A stretch of DNA of 64,000 nucleotides from DATDCY01 sp031406795 [NCBI: Candidatus Rokuibacteriota bacterium] (lineage in GTDB: Bacteria; JAUVQV01): NCBI GenBank assembly GCA_031406795.1, contig JANOHV010000007.1, positions 1 through 64,000 on the forward strand, in the 5' to 3' direction. The notes below the pieces were generated by a model. That model was not told the origin of the DNA and did no database searches. It was given only the letters and a program-made list of their open reading frames with translations. Positions 26,149 through 32,425 of this stretch are shown one piece after another (positions within the stretch are counted from its first letter, which is position 1; every line of letters starts with the position of its first letter). The translations under genes and the position numbers were made by a program.

Positions 26149-27270
26149 TCAACGCAGCGCGGCGGCAATCCAGCAGCCGAAGCCGGCAACCAGTCCGCAG
26201 GCCATCACCGGCATCGAGAGGCGCATCTCCCGCTTCACCCCGGAGAGCGACGTGAAGGGGGTACTGCCCGTGAAGTTCAGGGCGAGGAAGGAGCTGACGG
26301 CGCTCACCAGGAGCAGGGTCGCCGCCGCCTCGAGCCCCCGCCACCCGGTGACCGCCAGGAAGGCCAGGGACCAGAGCAGCCCGACGACCGCCCCCTTGAC
26401 GGCGAAGCTGCGCGTCGGCAGCCAGGGGAGGGCCAGCGGGGTGACGATCGTGCCGGTCGCCAACGCCCCGCCATACGCCAGGACCGCCGGGATCGCGGCG
26501 GCGGGGGAAAACTGGCCGTCGCGCCAGGCCGCGGCGAGCGCGAGCGGCGGCACAATCCAGGCCGAGCCCTTGAGGGCGATGACCAGTTCGATCGGGATCA
26601 GCACCAGGCGCTCCCGCAGCGTGAAGGTCAGCTCCCGCATCCGCGGCGTCGTCTGTTGGCCGCCGTCGAGGTAGCGGGGGATATCGGCCGCCTGGATCGC
26701 GGCAAAGTGCACCGAAAACCCCGTGCGCGCGCGGATCTCGAACGCCGAAACCCCGGGCGCCCCGAGCAGCGGCAGAATCAGGCGCCGGTGCCGCACGACC
26801 CTCGCCAGGCCGGAAGTCTCGATCCGGGTGATGAGTTCCTCGCTCCCGAAGGTGCCCTTGCCGGCGGCGCACCAGACGTTGATCCCGTGCGTCTCCAGCA
26901 CGAGGAGCCAAACGTTGCGCCCGACGAGCACCGCCCTGACGAGGTCGAAGCTCATCTTGTAGTTCGCCGTGACCAGCACCGGGTCGTCGGGGGTGGGAGC
27001 GCCGAAGGCATAAAGTCCCGGGGGAACCAGGTAGGACATGCGGCCGATTCCCCAACGCGCCTTCCAGGCCCCGAGGCGGTCGGCGCGGGCGAGCGCCGGC
27101 GAGATCACCGGCACCCGGCCCGCGGGCGTCTCCAGCCAGTGCTGGAATCCCGCCACCCGCTCGTCGACCTTCCCGCTGACCGCGGGAGTCTTCGGTCCTC
27201 AGCACGGTTCCTTGTCGACGGCGGGCCCGCACGCGGCGGCCGGCGCCATCGGCAGGAACTGTTGTGTCAT
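26149..27270 (-). CDS. hgcA: Mercury methyltransferase corrinoid protein HgcA, probable selenoprotein
   Basis: Membrane corrinoid protein that transfers a methyl group to Hg(II). The cobalamin-binding domain contains the diagnostic cap-helix motif NVWCAAGK, whose Cys is the cobalt ligand, and LVTANYKMSFDLVR upstream. About five to six hydrophobic segments form the C-terminal membrane domain. The uninterrupted frame begins at a GTG (27156). In the same frame upstream lies an ATG (27270), 23 codons ending Glu-Pro-Cys, and an in-frame TGA (27199-27201) followed by Gly-Pro-Lys. I read the gene as one 373-residue protein with selenocysteine at position 24 (Cys23-Sec24). If TGA is a real stop, HgcA starts at 27156 and lacks its N-terminal cysteines. 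It begins 13 nt after the cysteine-rich lipoprotein gene. Confidence 0.93.
27166..27190 (-). promoter_or_regulatory. Candidate bacterial SECIS hairpin inside hgcA
   Basis: Directly downstream of the in-frame TGA the RNA can fold as GAC-UCCCGC-(GGUCA)-GCGGGA-AG-GUC. The upper stem is a perfect 6 bp. The loop starts with G, contains GGUC, and begins 18 nt after the UGA. The E. coli fdhF SECIS has a GGUC loop about 19 nt after its UGA. Loop G identity and distance both fit bacterial SECIS rules. Fold stability and SelB binding were not computed. Confidence 0.6.
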
Positions 27271-27283
27271 CGCAACGCCGTCC

Positions 27284-27751
27284 CTATTTTGCCTGGTGCA
27301 GCTGCATCCCGCACATGCAGGCGCCGGGCTTGTCCGAGAGGGTGTTGCAGCCGCAGGAACCGCCGCAGTTGCAGAAGTAAAGGCCGCTGCCCTCGAGGTT
27401 GAGCCGCTTGATCGGCTTGCCGCAGCCGCACTTGGCGTGGTCCTTCGGGTCGATCTTGCAGGTGCAGGTCGGGCCGCAGGTGCAAGCCAGCGCGGTGTTG
27501 CCCTCCGTGAAGACCACGTGGCCGCCCGCCATCTCCTTACCGCAGGTGCACTTGCCCGGCTTCAGGGATACGGTGTTGCACTTGCACTCGGGGCCGCAGG
27601 CGCACCAGTAGACAACCGACGACCCGTGCGACCCGCCCTCCATGGAACCGTGCCCCTTGTGCTTCCCCTGATGCCCCCCGCCGTGGTGGGCGCAGGCGCC
27701 GAGGACGAAGGCGGCGGCGATCAGGACGAATGCTGCTGCGAATCTCTTCAT
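27284..27751 (-). CDS. Cysteine-rich lipoprotein with three metallothionein-like repeats, first gene of the hgc operon
   Basis: A 155-residue protein. Residues 1-20 are a lipoprotein signal peptide with lipobox LGAC, so Cys20 is acylated and the protein is exported. A His/Gly-rich linker (AHHGGGHQGKHKGHG) follows. Three repeats then have identical spacing, CxC-x3-CxC-x9-CxCG, with Cys at 50/52/56/58/68/70, 90/92/96/98/108/110 and 127/129/133/135/145/147: 18 thiols. This is a soft-metal-binding design. AAGGAGG precedes the ATG, a promoter lies at 27809-27837, and hgcA follows after 13 nt. I infer a periplasmic-side Hg(II) or other thiophilic metal trap or chaperone linked to HgcAB. The family name is unknown to me. 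Confidence 0.88.
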   Translation of the reverse strand: MKRFAAAFVLIAAAFVLGACAHHGGGHQGKHKGHGSMEGGSHGSSVVYWCACGPECKCNTVSLKPGKCTCGKEMAGGHVVFTEGNTALACTCGPTCTCKIDPKDHAKCGCGKPIKRLNLEGSGLYFCNCGGSCGCNTLSDKPGACMCGMQLHQAK

Positions 27752-27786
27752 GGCGCTCCCTCCTTGATGGGTATCCCGGATTCGCC

Positions 27787-27803
27787 GGTCAGGTCGACCG
27801 ACC
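27787..27803. promoter_or_regulatory. Near-palindromic candidate operator at the hgc operon start
   Basis: GGTCAGGTCGACCGACC is an almost perfect inverted repeat around GGTCGACC. It sits immediately downstream of the -10 box, covering the likely transcription start, where a repressor such as an ArsR-type metal sensor would act. No cognate regulator gene is adjacent. Confidence 0.4.
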
Positions 27804-27808
27804 CCCCT

Positions 27809-27837
27809 AATGTACGGCGCGCGGCGGGGTGCGTCAA
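27809..27837 (-). promoter_or_regulatory. Promoter of the lipoprotein-hgcA-hgcB operon
   Basis: On the minus strand TTGACG (27832-27837), a 17-nt spacer and TACATT (27809-27814) make a near-consensus sigma-70 promoter, about 58 bp from the lipoprotein ATG. No other strong promoter was seen before hgcA. Confidence 0.65.
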
Positions 27838-27853
27838 GGGCGCCGTGCAATTT

Positions 27854-27874
27854 TGGGCCTTTTTCAGCGGCCCG
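27854..27874. repeat. Solo end of an intergenic inverted-repeat element
   Basis: TGGGCCTTTTTCAGCGGCCC resembles the right arm (TGGGCCCTTTTGAGCGGCCT) of the 128-bp element at 32289-32416. It abuts the ppnP stop codon and may act as a terminator or be an element remnant. Confidence 0.4.
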
Positions 27875-28201
27875 CTACCCGAACGAGCAGACATACTCGG
27901 TGATGCCGCCCTCGACCTCGATGTCGAAGGCGGAGTTGGCCGCAACCGGGAACGAGGTGCCCGCGACGTACGTTTTCCATGAACTCTCGCCCTTGAGGCG
28001 CACGCGGCAGGAGCCGGCGACGATCGCCATCACCTCGGCGGCGGCGGTGGTGAAGTTGAACGAGCCCGGATAGATCAGGCCGATCGTCTTCTTCGCGCCG
28101 TCGGCGGTGAAGACGGTGTGGCTGACCACCTTGCCCTCGAAATAGATGTTGGCCTTGGTGACGACGGAGACGCCGTCGAACTTCTCGGGTGCCTTGGACA
28201 T
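27875..28201 (-). CDS. ppnP: Pyrimidine/purine nucleoside phosphorylase (PpnP/YaiE family)
   Basis: A 108-residue single-domain cupin matching the PpnP/DUF1255 pattern: KANIYFEGKVVSHTV, IYPGSFNFTTAAAEVMAIVAG, and an F-x-V-x-A-x-S-x-F-D-I-x-V end with YVCSFG. It catalyses phosphorolysis of nucleosides to base and ribose-1-phosphate. It lies between thrC and the hgc operon on the same strand and is probably transcribed separately from hgc. Slightly longer at the N-terminus than the E. coli protein. Confidence 0.9.
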   Translation of the reverse strand: MSKAPEKFDGVSVVTKANIYFEGKVVSHTVFTADGAKKTIGLIYPGSFNFTTAAAEVMAIVAGSCRVRLKGESSWKTYVAGTSFPVAANSAFDIEVEGGITEYVCSFG

Positions 28202-28226
28202 TCTGCGCTCTCCCTTGCGATGGGTC

Positions 28227-29633
28227 TTACTGCTTGCGGTCCAGATGCAGGAACTCCGCGATCGCCGTCGCCGACGCCGGCAGTTCCACCGGGCGGTTCT
28301 GCAGCTCCTTCTTCGGCTCGATCTCGTATTCGGCGCTCAAGCTCCCCTCGAAGTACTTCTGCTGGAAGTCGGCGAACTTGAGCTGGTGCGCGGTGGAGTC
28401 GACGACGACCCGCATCCCCGGCTCGATCACCTTCGCCCGCAGCGCCGCGGTCAGCCCGGCGACGCCCTCGCCGCCCTGCGTGCAGATCACGTGCCCGTGG
28501 CGGTTGGCGGTGAGCATCGCGTCCATGATCTGTTGTTCGGTGACCTCGACCACGGCGAAACGCTCGCGGAAGTGCTCCTCGACGAGCCGGCGTACTTTCG
28601 GAAAGGAGACCGGGTTGCCGATCATCGCCGCCTGCGCGACGCTCGCGGTCACCCGCACCGGCTCATAGGTGCCGCGCTTCTTCCAGAGGTACACGGGATT
28701 CGCGTGGCGGCTCTGCACCCCGACGAGCAGCGGCAGCCGCCCGATCATCCCGAGGCGCTGCAGGTCGAGGAAGCCTTCCATGACCGCGGTGACGTTGCCG
28801 GCGTTGCCGATCGGCACGACCACGGCCAGGTCATCGGTTCGCCAGCCGGCGTTCATCGCCACCTCGTAGGCATAGGACTTCTGCCCGTTGATGCGCACCG
28901 GGTTCTTGGAGTTGAGCAGGAAGACCTGGTAGTCGCGCGAGAGCTCCTCGACGATGCGCATGCAGTCGTCGAAGACGCCCGGAACCTGGATGACGGTGGC
29001 CCCGCTGCCGAGCGGCTGCGAGAGCTGCTGCGGGGTCACCTTGCCGGCGGGCAGCAGCACGACCGATTTGACCGTCCCCTTGGGGAGGTAGGCGAGATAG
29101 AGCGCTGCGGCGGCCGACGTGTCGCCCGTGGAGGCGCAGATGCCGAGCACGTCGCGCACTCCCCAGCGCTTGATGGCGTGATTGAGGTACGAGATCGCCG
29201 AGGCCATGCCGCGATCCTTGAAGGAAGCCGAGGGGTTGAGCCCGTCGTATTTGATGAAGAAGGGCGCGCCGACCGCCGCGGCGAGATCGGCGTTGGCGGG
29301 TATGACCGGCGTGTGCCCCTCGCCGAGCCAGATGACGTCTTCCGGCGGCACGCAGGGGAGGATCAATTCGTGGAACCGGAAGATCCCTTGCAGCGAGGCG
29401 GGTTCGGCTGCCAGCGCCCGGTAGGCGAAAAGACGCTGCCAGAACTCCCCGCTGCGGCTCTTGAGGGACTCGAAGGCGAGATCGCGCAGCGAAAGCAGGC
29501 CGCCGCAGGCCGGGCAGGTGTAGGCGAAGCGCTCGATCGGGTGGCGGGCGGCGCACGAGACGCATTCGTAAACCACCTCGCCACGGTACGTGGGGGCAAT
29601 GGCGTCGCGGATGTCATCAGGGAAGTCGATCAT
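28227..29633 (-). CDS. thrC: Threonine synthase
   Basis: A 468-residue PLP enzyme converting O-phosphohomoserine to threonine. An N-terminal zinc-ribbon-like segment (CVSCAARHP...YTCPACG) is followed by the LGEGHTPVIPA substrate loop, the PLP lysine in NPSASFKDRGMASAI, CASTGDTSAAAALYLA, and the phosphate-binding PIGNAGNVTAVMEG. The start at 29633 follows AGGAGGAGCC, which decides against the upstream Met. It shares strand with ppnP downstream. Confidence 0.95.
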   Translation of the reverse strand: MIDFPDDIRDAIAPTYRGEVVYECVSCAARHPIERFAYTCPACGGLLSLRDLAFESLKSRSGEFWQRLFAYRALAAEPASLQGIFRFHELILPCVPPEDVIWLGEGHTPVIPANADLAAAVGAPFFIKYDGLNPSASFKDRGMASAISYLNHAIKRWGVRDVLGICASTGDTSAAAALYLAYLPKGTVKSVVLLPAGKVTPQQLSQPLGSGATVIQVPGVFDDCMRIVEELSRDYQVFLLNSKNPVRINGQKSYAYEVAMNAGWRTDDLAVVVPIGNAGNVTAVMEGFLDLQRLGMIGRLPLLVGVQSRHANPVYLWKKRGTYEPVRVTASVAQAAMIGNPVSFPKVRRLVEEHFRERFAVVEVTEQQIMDAMLTANRHGHVICTQGGEGVAGLTAALRAKVIEPGMRVVVDSTAHQLKFADFQQKYFEGSLSAEYEIEPKKELQNRPVELPASATAIAEFLHLDRKQ

Positions 29634-29791
29634 CAACGGCTCCTCCTGTCCCAAAGTCCTACGGGGTCCTGTCGCTGCGCACCGCCGGGGGCCCCCGCTT
29701 CGCGCCACCCCTTCGTCCCGCTCGAGTCGAAAAAGCCGGTCCGATGTGCGCCTTTAAAGAATACCACGAACTTTACCGGGCCGAGTGGCGC

Positions 29792-30334
29792 TCAGGGCTG
29801 CGTCGGAGCCGTCCCCTCCTCGGGGAGCGCGCCGAGGTAGGGGAGATTGCGGTACTGCTCGCGGTTGTCGAGGCCGTAGCCCACCAGGAAGCGGTCGGGA
29901 ACCTCGAAACCGACATATTGGATCGGTAGCTTCGTTAGCCGCCGGACGCGCCGGTCGAGCAGGGTGCAGATGGCGAGGCTGGCCGGCTCGCGCGACTGAA
30001 GATTGCGCACGAGGTAGCCGAGGGTCAGGCCGGTGTCGACGATGTCCTCGATGAACAGGACGTCGCGGCCGGTGATCGGGAGGTCGAGATCCTTCTCGAT
30101 GCGCACTACGCCGCCGCGCTTGCCGGCGCCATAGCGGGTGATCGCCATGAAGTCGAGGTTGATCGGGAGAGTGATAGCGCGCGAGAGATCGGCGAGGAAG
30201 ACGAACGACCCCTTGAGCACGGAGACGAGGACGGGGATGCGGCCGGCGTAATCGCGGGAGATTTCCGCACCCAACTCCCCAACGCGCCGCCTCAGCTCGT
30301 CCTCGCCGATCACCACGGGAATATTTTCGCGCAT
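29792..30334 (-). CDS. hpt: Hypoxanthine phosphoribosyltransferase
   Basis: A 180-residue type I phosphoribosyltransferase: PRPP-binding motif VLFIEDIVDTGLTLGYL, the loop LVSVLKGSFVFLADL, the flexible-loop region MAITRYGAG, and the C-terminal DRFLVGYGLDNREQYRNLPYL. It salvages hypoxanthine and guanine to IMP and GMP. The start at MRENIP follows GGAGG by six bases; the upstream Met is unlikely. An intergenic region with two structured RNAs on the opposite strand lies upstream. Confidence 0.95.
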   Translation of the reverse strand: MRENIPVVIGEDELRRRVGELGAEISRDYAGRIPVLVSVLKGSFVFLADLSRAITLPINLDFMAITRYGAGKRGGVVRIEKDLDLPITGRDVLFIEDIVDTGLTLGYLVRNLQSREPASLAICTLLDRRVRRLTKLPIQYVGFEVPDRFLVGYGLDNREQYRNLPYLGALPEEGTAPTQP

Positions 30335-30384
30335 GGCGCCTCCGGGGTGGTGCATTTTCCCCGGAAGGCATTATATTGGAAGTG

Positions 30385-30531
30385 GGCCCCGAGAGGTTGG
30401 AACGGCGTGCCCTAGAGGGAACGGGAAGAAGGCTGGCTCCAGAGCTTGAAACAGAGCCTGTGCCAGGAACCAAGCGACCGTTAGGAGATTCCCTCTAGAG
30501 CGGAAGATGCCAAGTACGGTCACTCGGGGCC
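30385..30531 (+). ncRNA. Structured small RNA, copy 1 of a tandem pair (family unknown)
   Basis: The 147-nt unit is closed by GGCCCCGAG (30385-30393) pairing with CTCGGGGCC (30523-30531), extended by a further GGTTG/CGGTC helix. A long rod follows with CTAGAGGGAA/TTCCCTCTAG. The apical part GCTTGAAACAGAGCCTGTGC (from 30444) is identical in copy 2. A TATATT -10-like box (30372-30377) puts +1 at about 30384, and a U-rich tail follows the closing stem. The 493-base gap 30356-30848 is fully explained by the two copies. 6S RNA is one alternative, but the conserved block is apical, which is not the 6S pattern. Confidence 0.7.
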
Positions 30532-30673
30532 GTACTTTATTTCCTTCTGTCGACGCCTCCGGGAGGTGTCACCCCCCTAAGTCGCTTCTGCATGAACCGC
30601 ATGGGCCGAGCGAGTGCTCTCGTCCGACGGTTTTCCTGTTGCAAATCCCGTGGAGGATATTAGATTGATATCA

Positions 30674-30819
30674 GGCCCCGAGAGGTTGGAAAGGCGGCAC
30701 TAAAGAGGGGATAAGGGACGGTTGGCTTCAGGGCTTGAAACAGAGCCTGTGCCAGAAGCAACAAAAGCCGTTGGGATGTCCCTCAGGTGCCAGAAAGCCC
30801 GGTACGATCACTCGGGGCC
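30674..30819 (+). ncRNA. Structured small RNA, copy 2 of a tandem pair (family unknown)
   Basis: A 146-nt paralogue of the unit at 30385. It has the same closing helix GGCCCCGAG/CTCGGGGCC, covarying internal helices (GGCAC/GGTGCC, GAGGG/CCCTC, GTTG-GCTTC/GAAGC-AAC) and an identical apical block from 30733. TTGCAA (30639-30644), a 16-nt spacer and TAGATT (30661-30666) form a promoter just upstream, and TCTTTTCTT follows the closing stem like an intrinsic terminator. No open frame is shared by the copies, so it is RNA, not protein. Confidence 0.72.
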
Positions 30820-30848
30820 TCTTTTCTTGTGAGAGCCCTGCGCCCGCG

Positions 30849-31808
30849 CTACTCGAAGCCGAACTTCTGAGCGAGCTTTTTGAAGTCCCGGCCGTAGAAG
30901 ATCAGCAGTTTCTTGTCCGGGTAGCGCTCCCTGAAGAGCCGGACCTTGCGGTTCTTCTTCGTCACGAGGGATTGCTTCATCGTGGTCAGCTCGAGATACG
31001 TGTCCATCTCGGTGAGATAGAAGTCGGGAGAGAAGCTCGACTTGACGCGGCCGTCGGGCCACCACTCGACGGGGAACGTCTCGGGTTCGTACTTCCAGGG
31101 GATGCGATAGAAATCGAGGACTCTCGCGAACTCCGCCTCGCTTTCATTGGCGAAGCGCGTCGGCGTGGGCGACGCCGGGAGGGGGTCGAGGTCGATTTCC
31201 CGAGCCCCCCGTGTCTGGGCGCACGCCCGGATCTCCTCGAAGCCGCCGGAACCGGTCAGGCCGCAGGCCGCGACCGCCTGTTCGATGAGAGCCGCCGCCG
31301 TTTCAACGCCGAGCGTGTCGACGCGCAGCACCAGGTCGTAATGCTCGGCCCGCGTCAGATCCTCGCCGAAGTGCTGCCGCACCAGCCGCCGCCGCGCCTG
31401 TTCCCGGCGCTGGAGTGCCGCGCCGCTGCGCCGGGTCCCCTGCGCCTCGGCTGTCGCGAGGCGGAATTCGAGTGCGGCGCCCAGTCGGACGTGCAGCGCG
31501 CCGGGGCAGCCGCTGAACAGGAACTGTCCGCCGAAGCCCAGCAGTACGATATTCTCCCGAAATGCCAGGTGCCAGATGATGCCTTCGGTGGCAGCGCGAA
31601 CAGCGCGCGCCTCCGCGTCCGGTTGCCCCGGCGAATCGGCGGCTGGAGGTTCGTCGAGGCGGCCGATGGCGGCGAGCAGATCGTAACTGTAGAGCAGTTC
31701 GCGCATCAGCGCGCGGTCGAGCAGGCGGAAGCCCAGGCGGCGAGCGACCTCGGCGGCGACGTCCTCGCCGCGGCAGGCCTCGAGGCGCGAGACGGTTACG
31801 ATCGCCAT
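30849..31808 (-). CDS. Cytidylate-kinase-like protein fused to a nuclease-like C-terminal domain
   Basis: A 319-residue protein. Residues 1-190 resemble the cytidylate kinase-like family (MAIVTVSRLEACRGEDVAAE, VARRLGFRLLDRALM, VLLGFGGQFLFSG), but the usual glycine-rich GSGG loop is degenerate, so kinase activity is doubtful. Residues about 225-319 (FARVLDFYRIPWKYEPE, SFSPDFYLTEMDTYLELT, KKLLIFYGRDF) look like a PD-(D/E)xK-type domain: Asp in PDFYL, E-L-T, then Lys. A stand-alone paralogue of the first domain lies at 34904. Function unknown. Confidence 0.65.
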   Translation of the reverse strand: MAIVTVSRLEACRGEDVAAEVARRLGFRLLDRALMRELLYSYDLLAAIGRLDEPPAADSPGQPDAEARAVRAATEGIIWHLAFRENIVLLGFGGQFLFSGCPGALHVRLGAALEFRLATAEAQGTRRSGAALQRREQARRRLVRQHFGEDLTRAEHYDLVLRVDTLGVETAAALIEQAVAACGLTGSGGFEEIRACAQTRGAREIDLDPLPASPTPTRFANESEAEFARVLDFYRIPWKYEPETFPVEWWPDGRVKSSFSPDFYLTEMDTYLELTTMKQSLVTKKNRKVRLFRERYPDKKLLIFYGRDFKKLAQKFGFE

Positions 31809-31968
31809 GGAGAGTCGCGCGGCGGGAAAATGCCCATGGGCGGACTATAGCGGTGAAATCGCCGGCCGCCAAGCCTTCCGCCTCCCAAGTTTCGTCGCCC
31901 GAGCAGATCCGCCGCGTATCATCCGCGGGGAGTTGCGGACGTTGCGCCCAGCGGGTAAAGTAGCGCTC

Positions 31969-32301
31969 ATGGCAGCGCGTCAGCGACTCCGCGACATGAA
32001 GCCGAAGGCTCCCGACAGCCGGCCGGTCTCCGAGATCGTCGGAGAACTCCGGAAGAATCTGCCGGCCTCGGACTATCGCGAGCAGAGCCTGAAGATTCAC
32101 GGGCTGATCTGCGCCAAGTGTGCGCGGGAGTTCGAGCCCAAGGACCGGCATCTGCTGACGGTGCACCACAAGGACGGCAACCACGGGAACAACCCCCAGA
32201 ACGGCTCGAACTGGGAGAATCTCTGCGTCTACTGCCACGACGACGAGCACAGCCGCGGCGGACTCGGCGAGTACTACCGCAAATCCCGGGCAGGCCGCTG
32301 A
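31969..32301 (+). CDS. yajD: HNH endonuclease-like protein, YajD family
   Basis: A 110-residue protein with the YajD layout: YREQSLKIHGLICAKCAREF, LLTVHHKDGNHGNNPQNGSN, WENLCVYCHDDEHSRGG. The HH-x-D-x-N-H-x-N-N-P core and two CxxC pairs form an HNH/beta-beta-alpha-metal finger. The biological substrate of this family is not known. The start at 31969 is tentative; Met at 31996 is an alternative. Its last codons and stop lie in the left arm of an inverted-repeat element, so the C-terminal tail may come from the element. Confidence 0.85.
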   Translation: MAARQRLRDMKPKAPDSRPVSEIVGELRKNLPASDYREQSLKIHGLICAKCAREFEPKDRHLLTVHHKDGNHGNNPQNGSNWENLCVYCHDDEHSRGGLGEYYRKSRAGR

Positions 32302-32416
32302 AAAGGGCCCATCTGCGGCGTTGGGCTTCGCCCTTCGTCACTGCGGCGTACTGCTCGTACGCCTCATTCCTCAGGACTTGCCCGCCTTGCACCTGGGCCC
32401 TTTTGAGCGGCCTGCC
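32289..32416. repeat. 128-bp inverted-repeat (MITE-like) element
   Basis: The left arm 32289-32311 (GGCAGGCCGCTGAAAAGGGC...) and right arm 32394-32416 are 23-bp inverted repeats with one mismatch. The interior is GC-rich with its own short inverted repeat (GCGGCGTA...TACGCC). It overlaps the yajD stop codon and ends 10 bp before trmH. A one-arm relative is at 27854-27874. It could also serve as a transcription terminator. Confidence 0.6.
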
Positions 32417-32425
32417 TGAGGACAG

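Noticed and set aside
26149-27156. HgcA starting at the GTG at 27156 as the preferred model
   Set aside because: Possible, with GGAAGG 11 nt upstream, but the in-frame upstream ATG, the Cys before UGA and the SECIS-like hairpin make the longer selenoprotein model more economical. Kept as the stated alternative.
30385-30819. CRISPR-like or attenuator interpretation of the repeated GGCCCCGAG units
   Set aside because: Only two long units with a full-length structure and no spacers; the downstream gene is on the opposite strand, so cis-regulation of a leader is unlikely.
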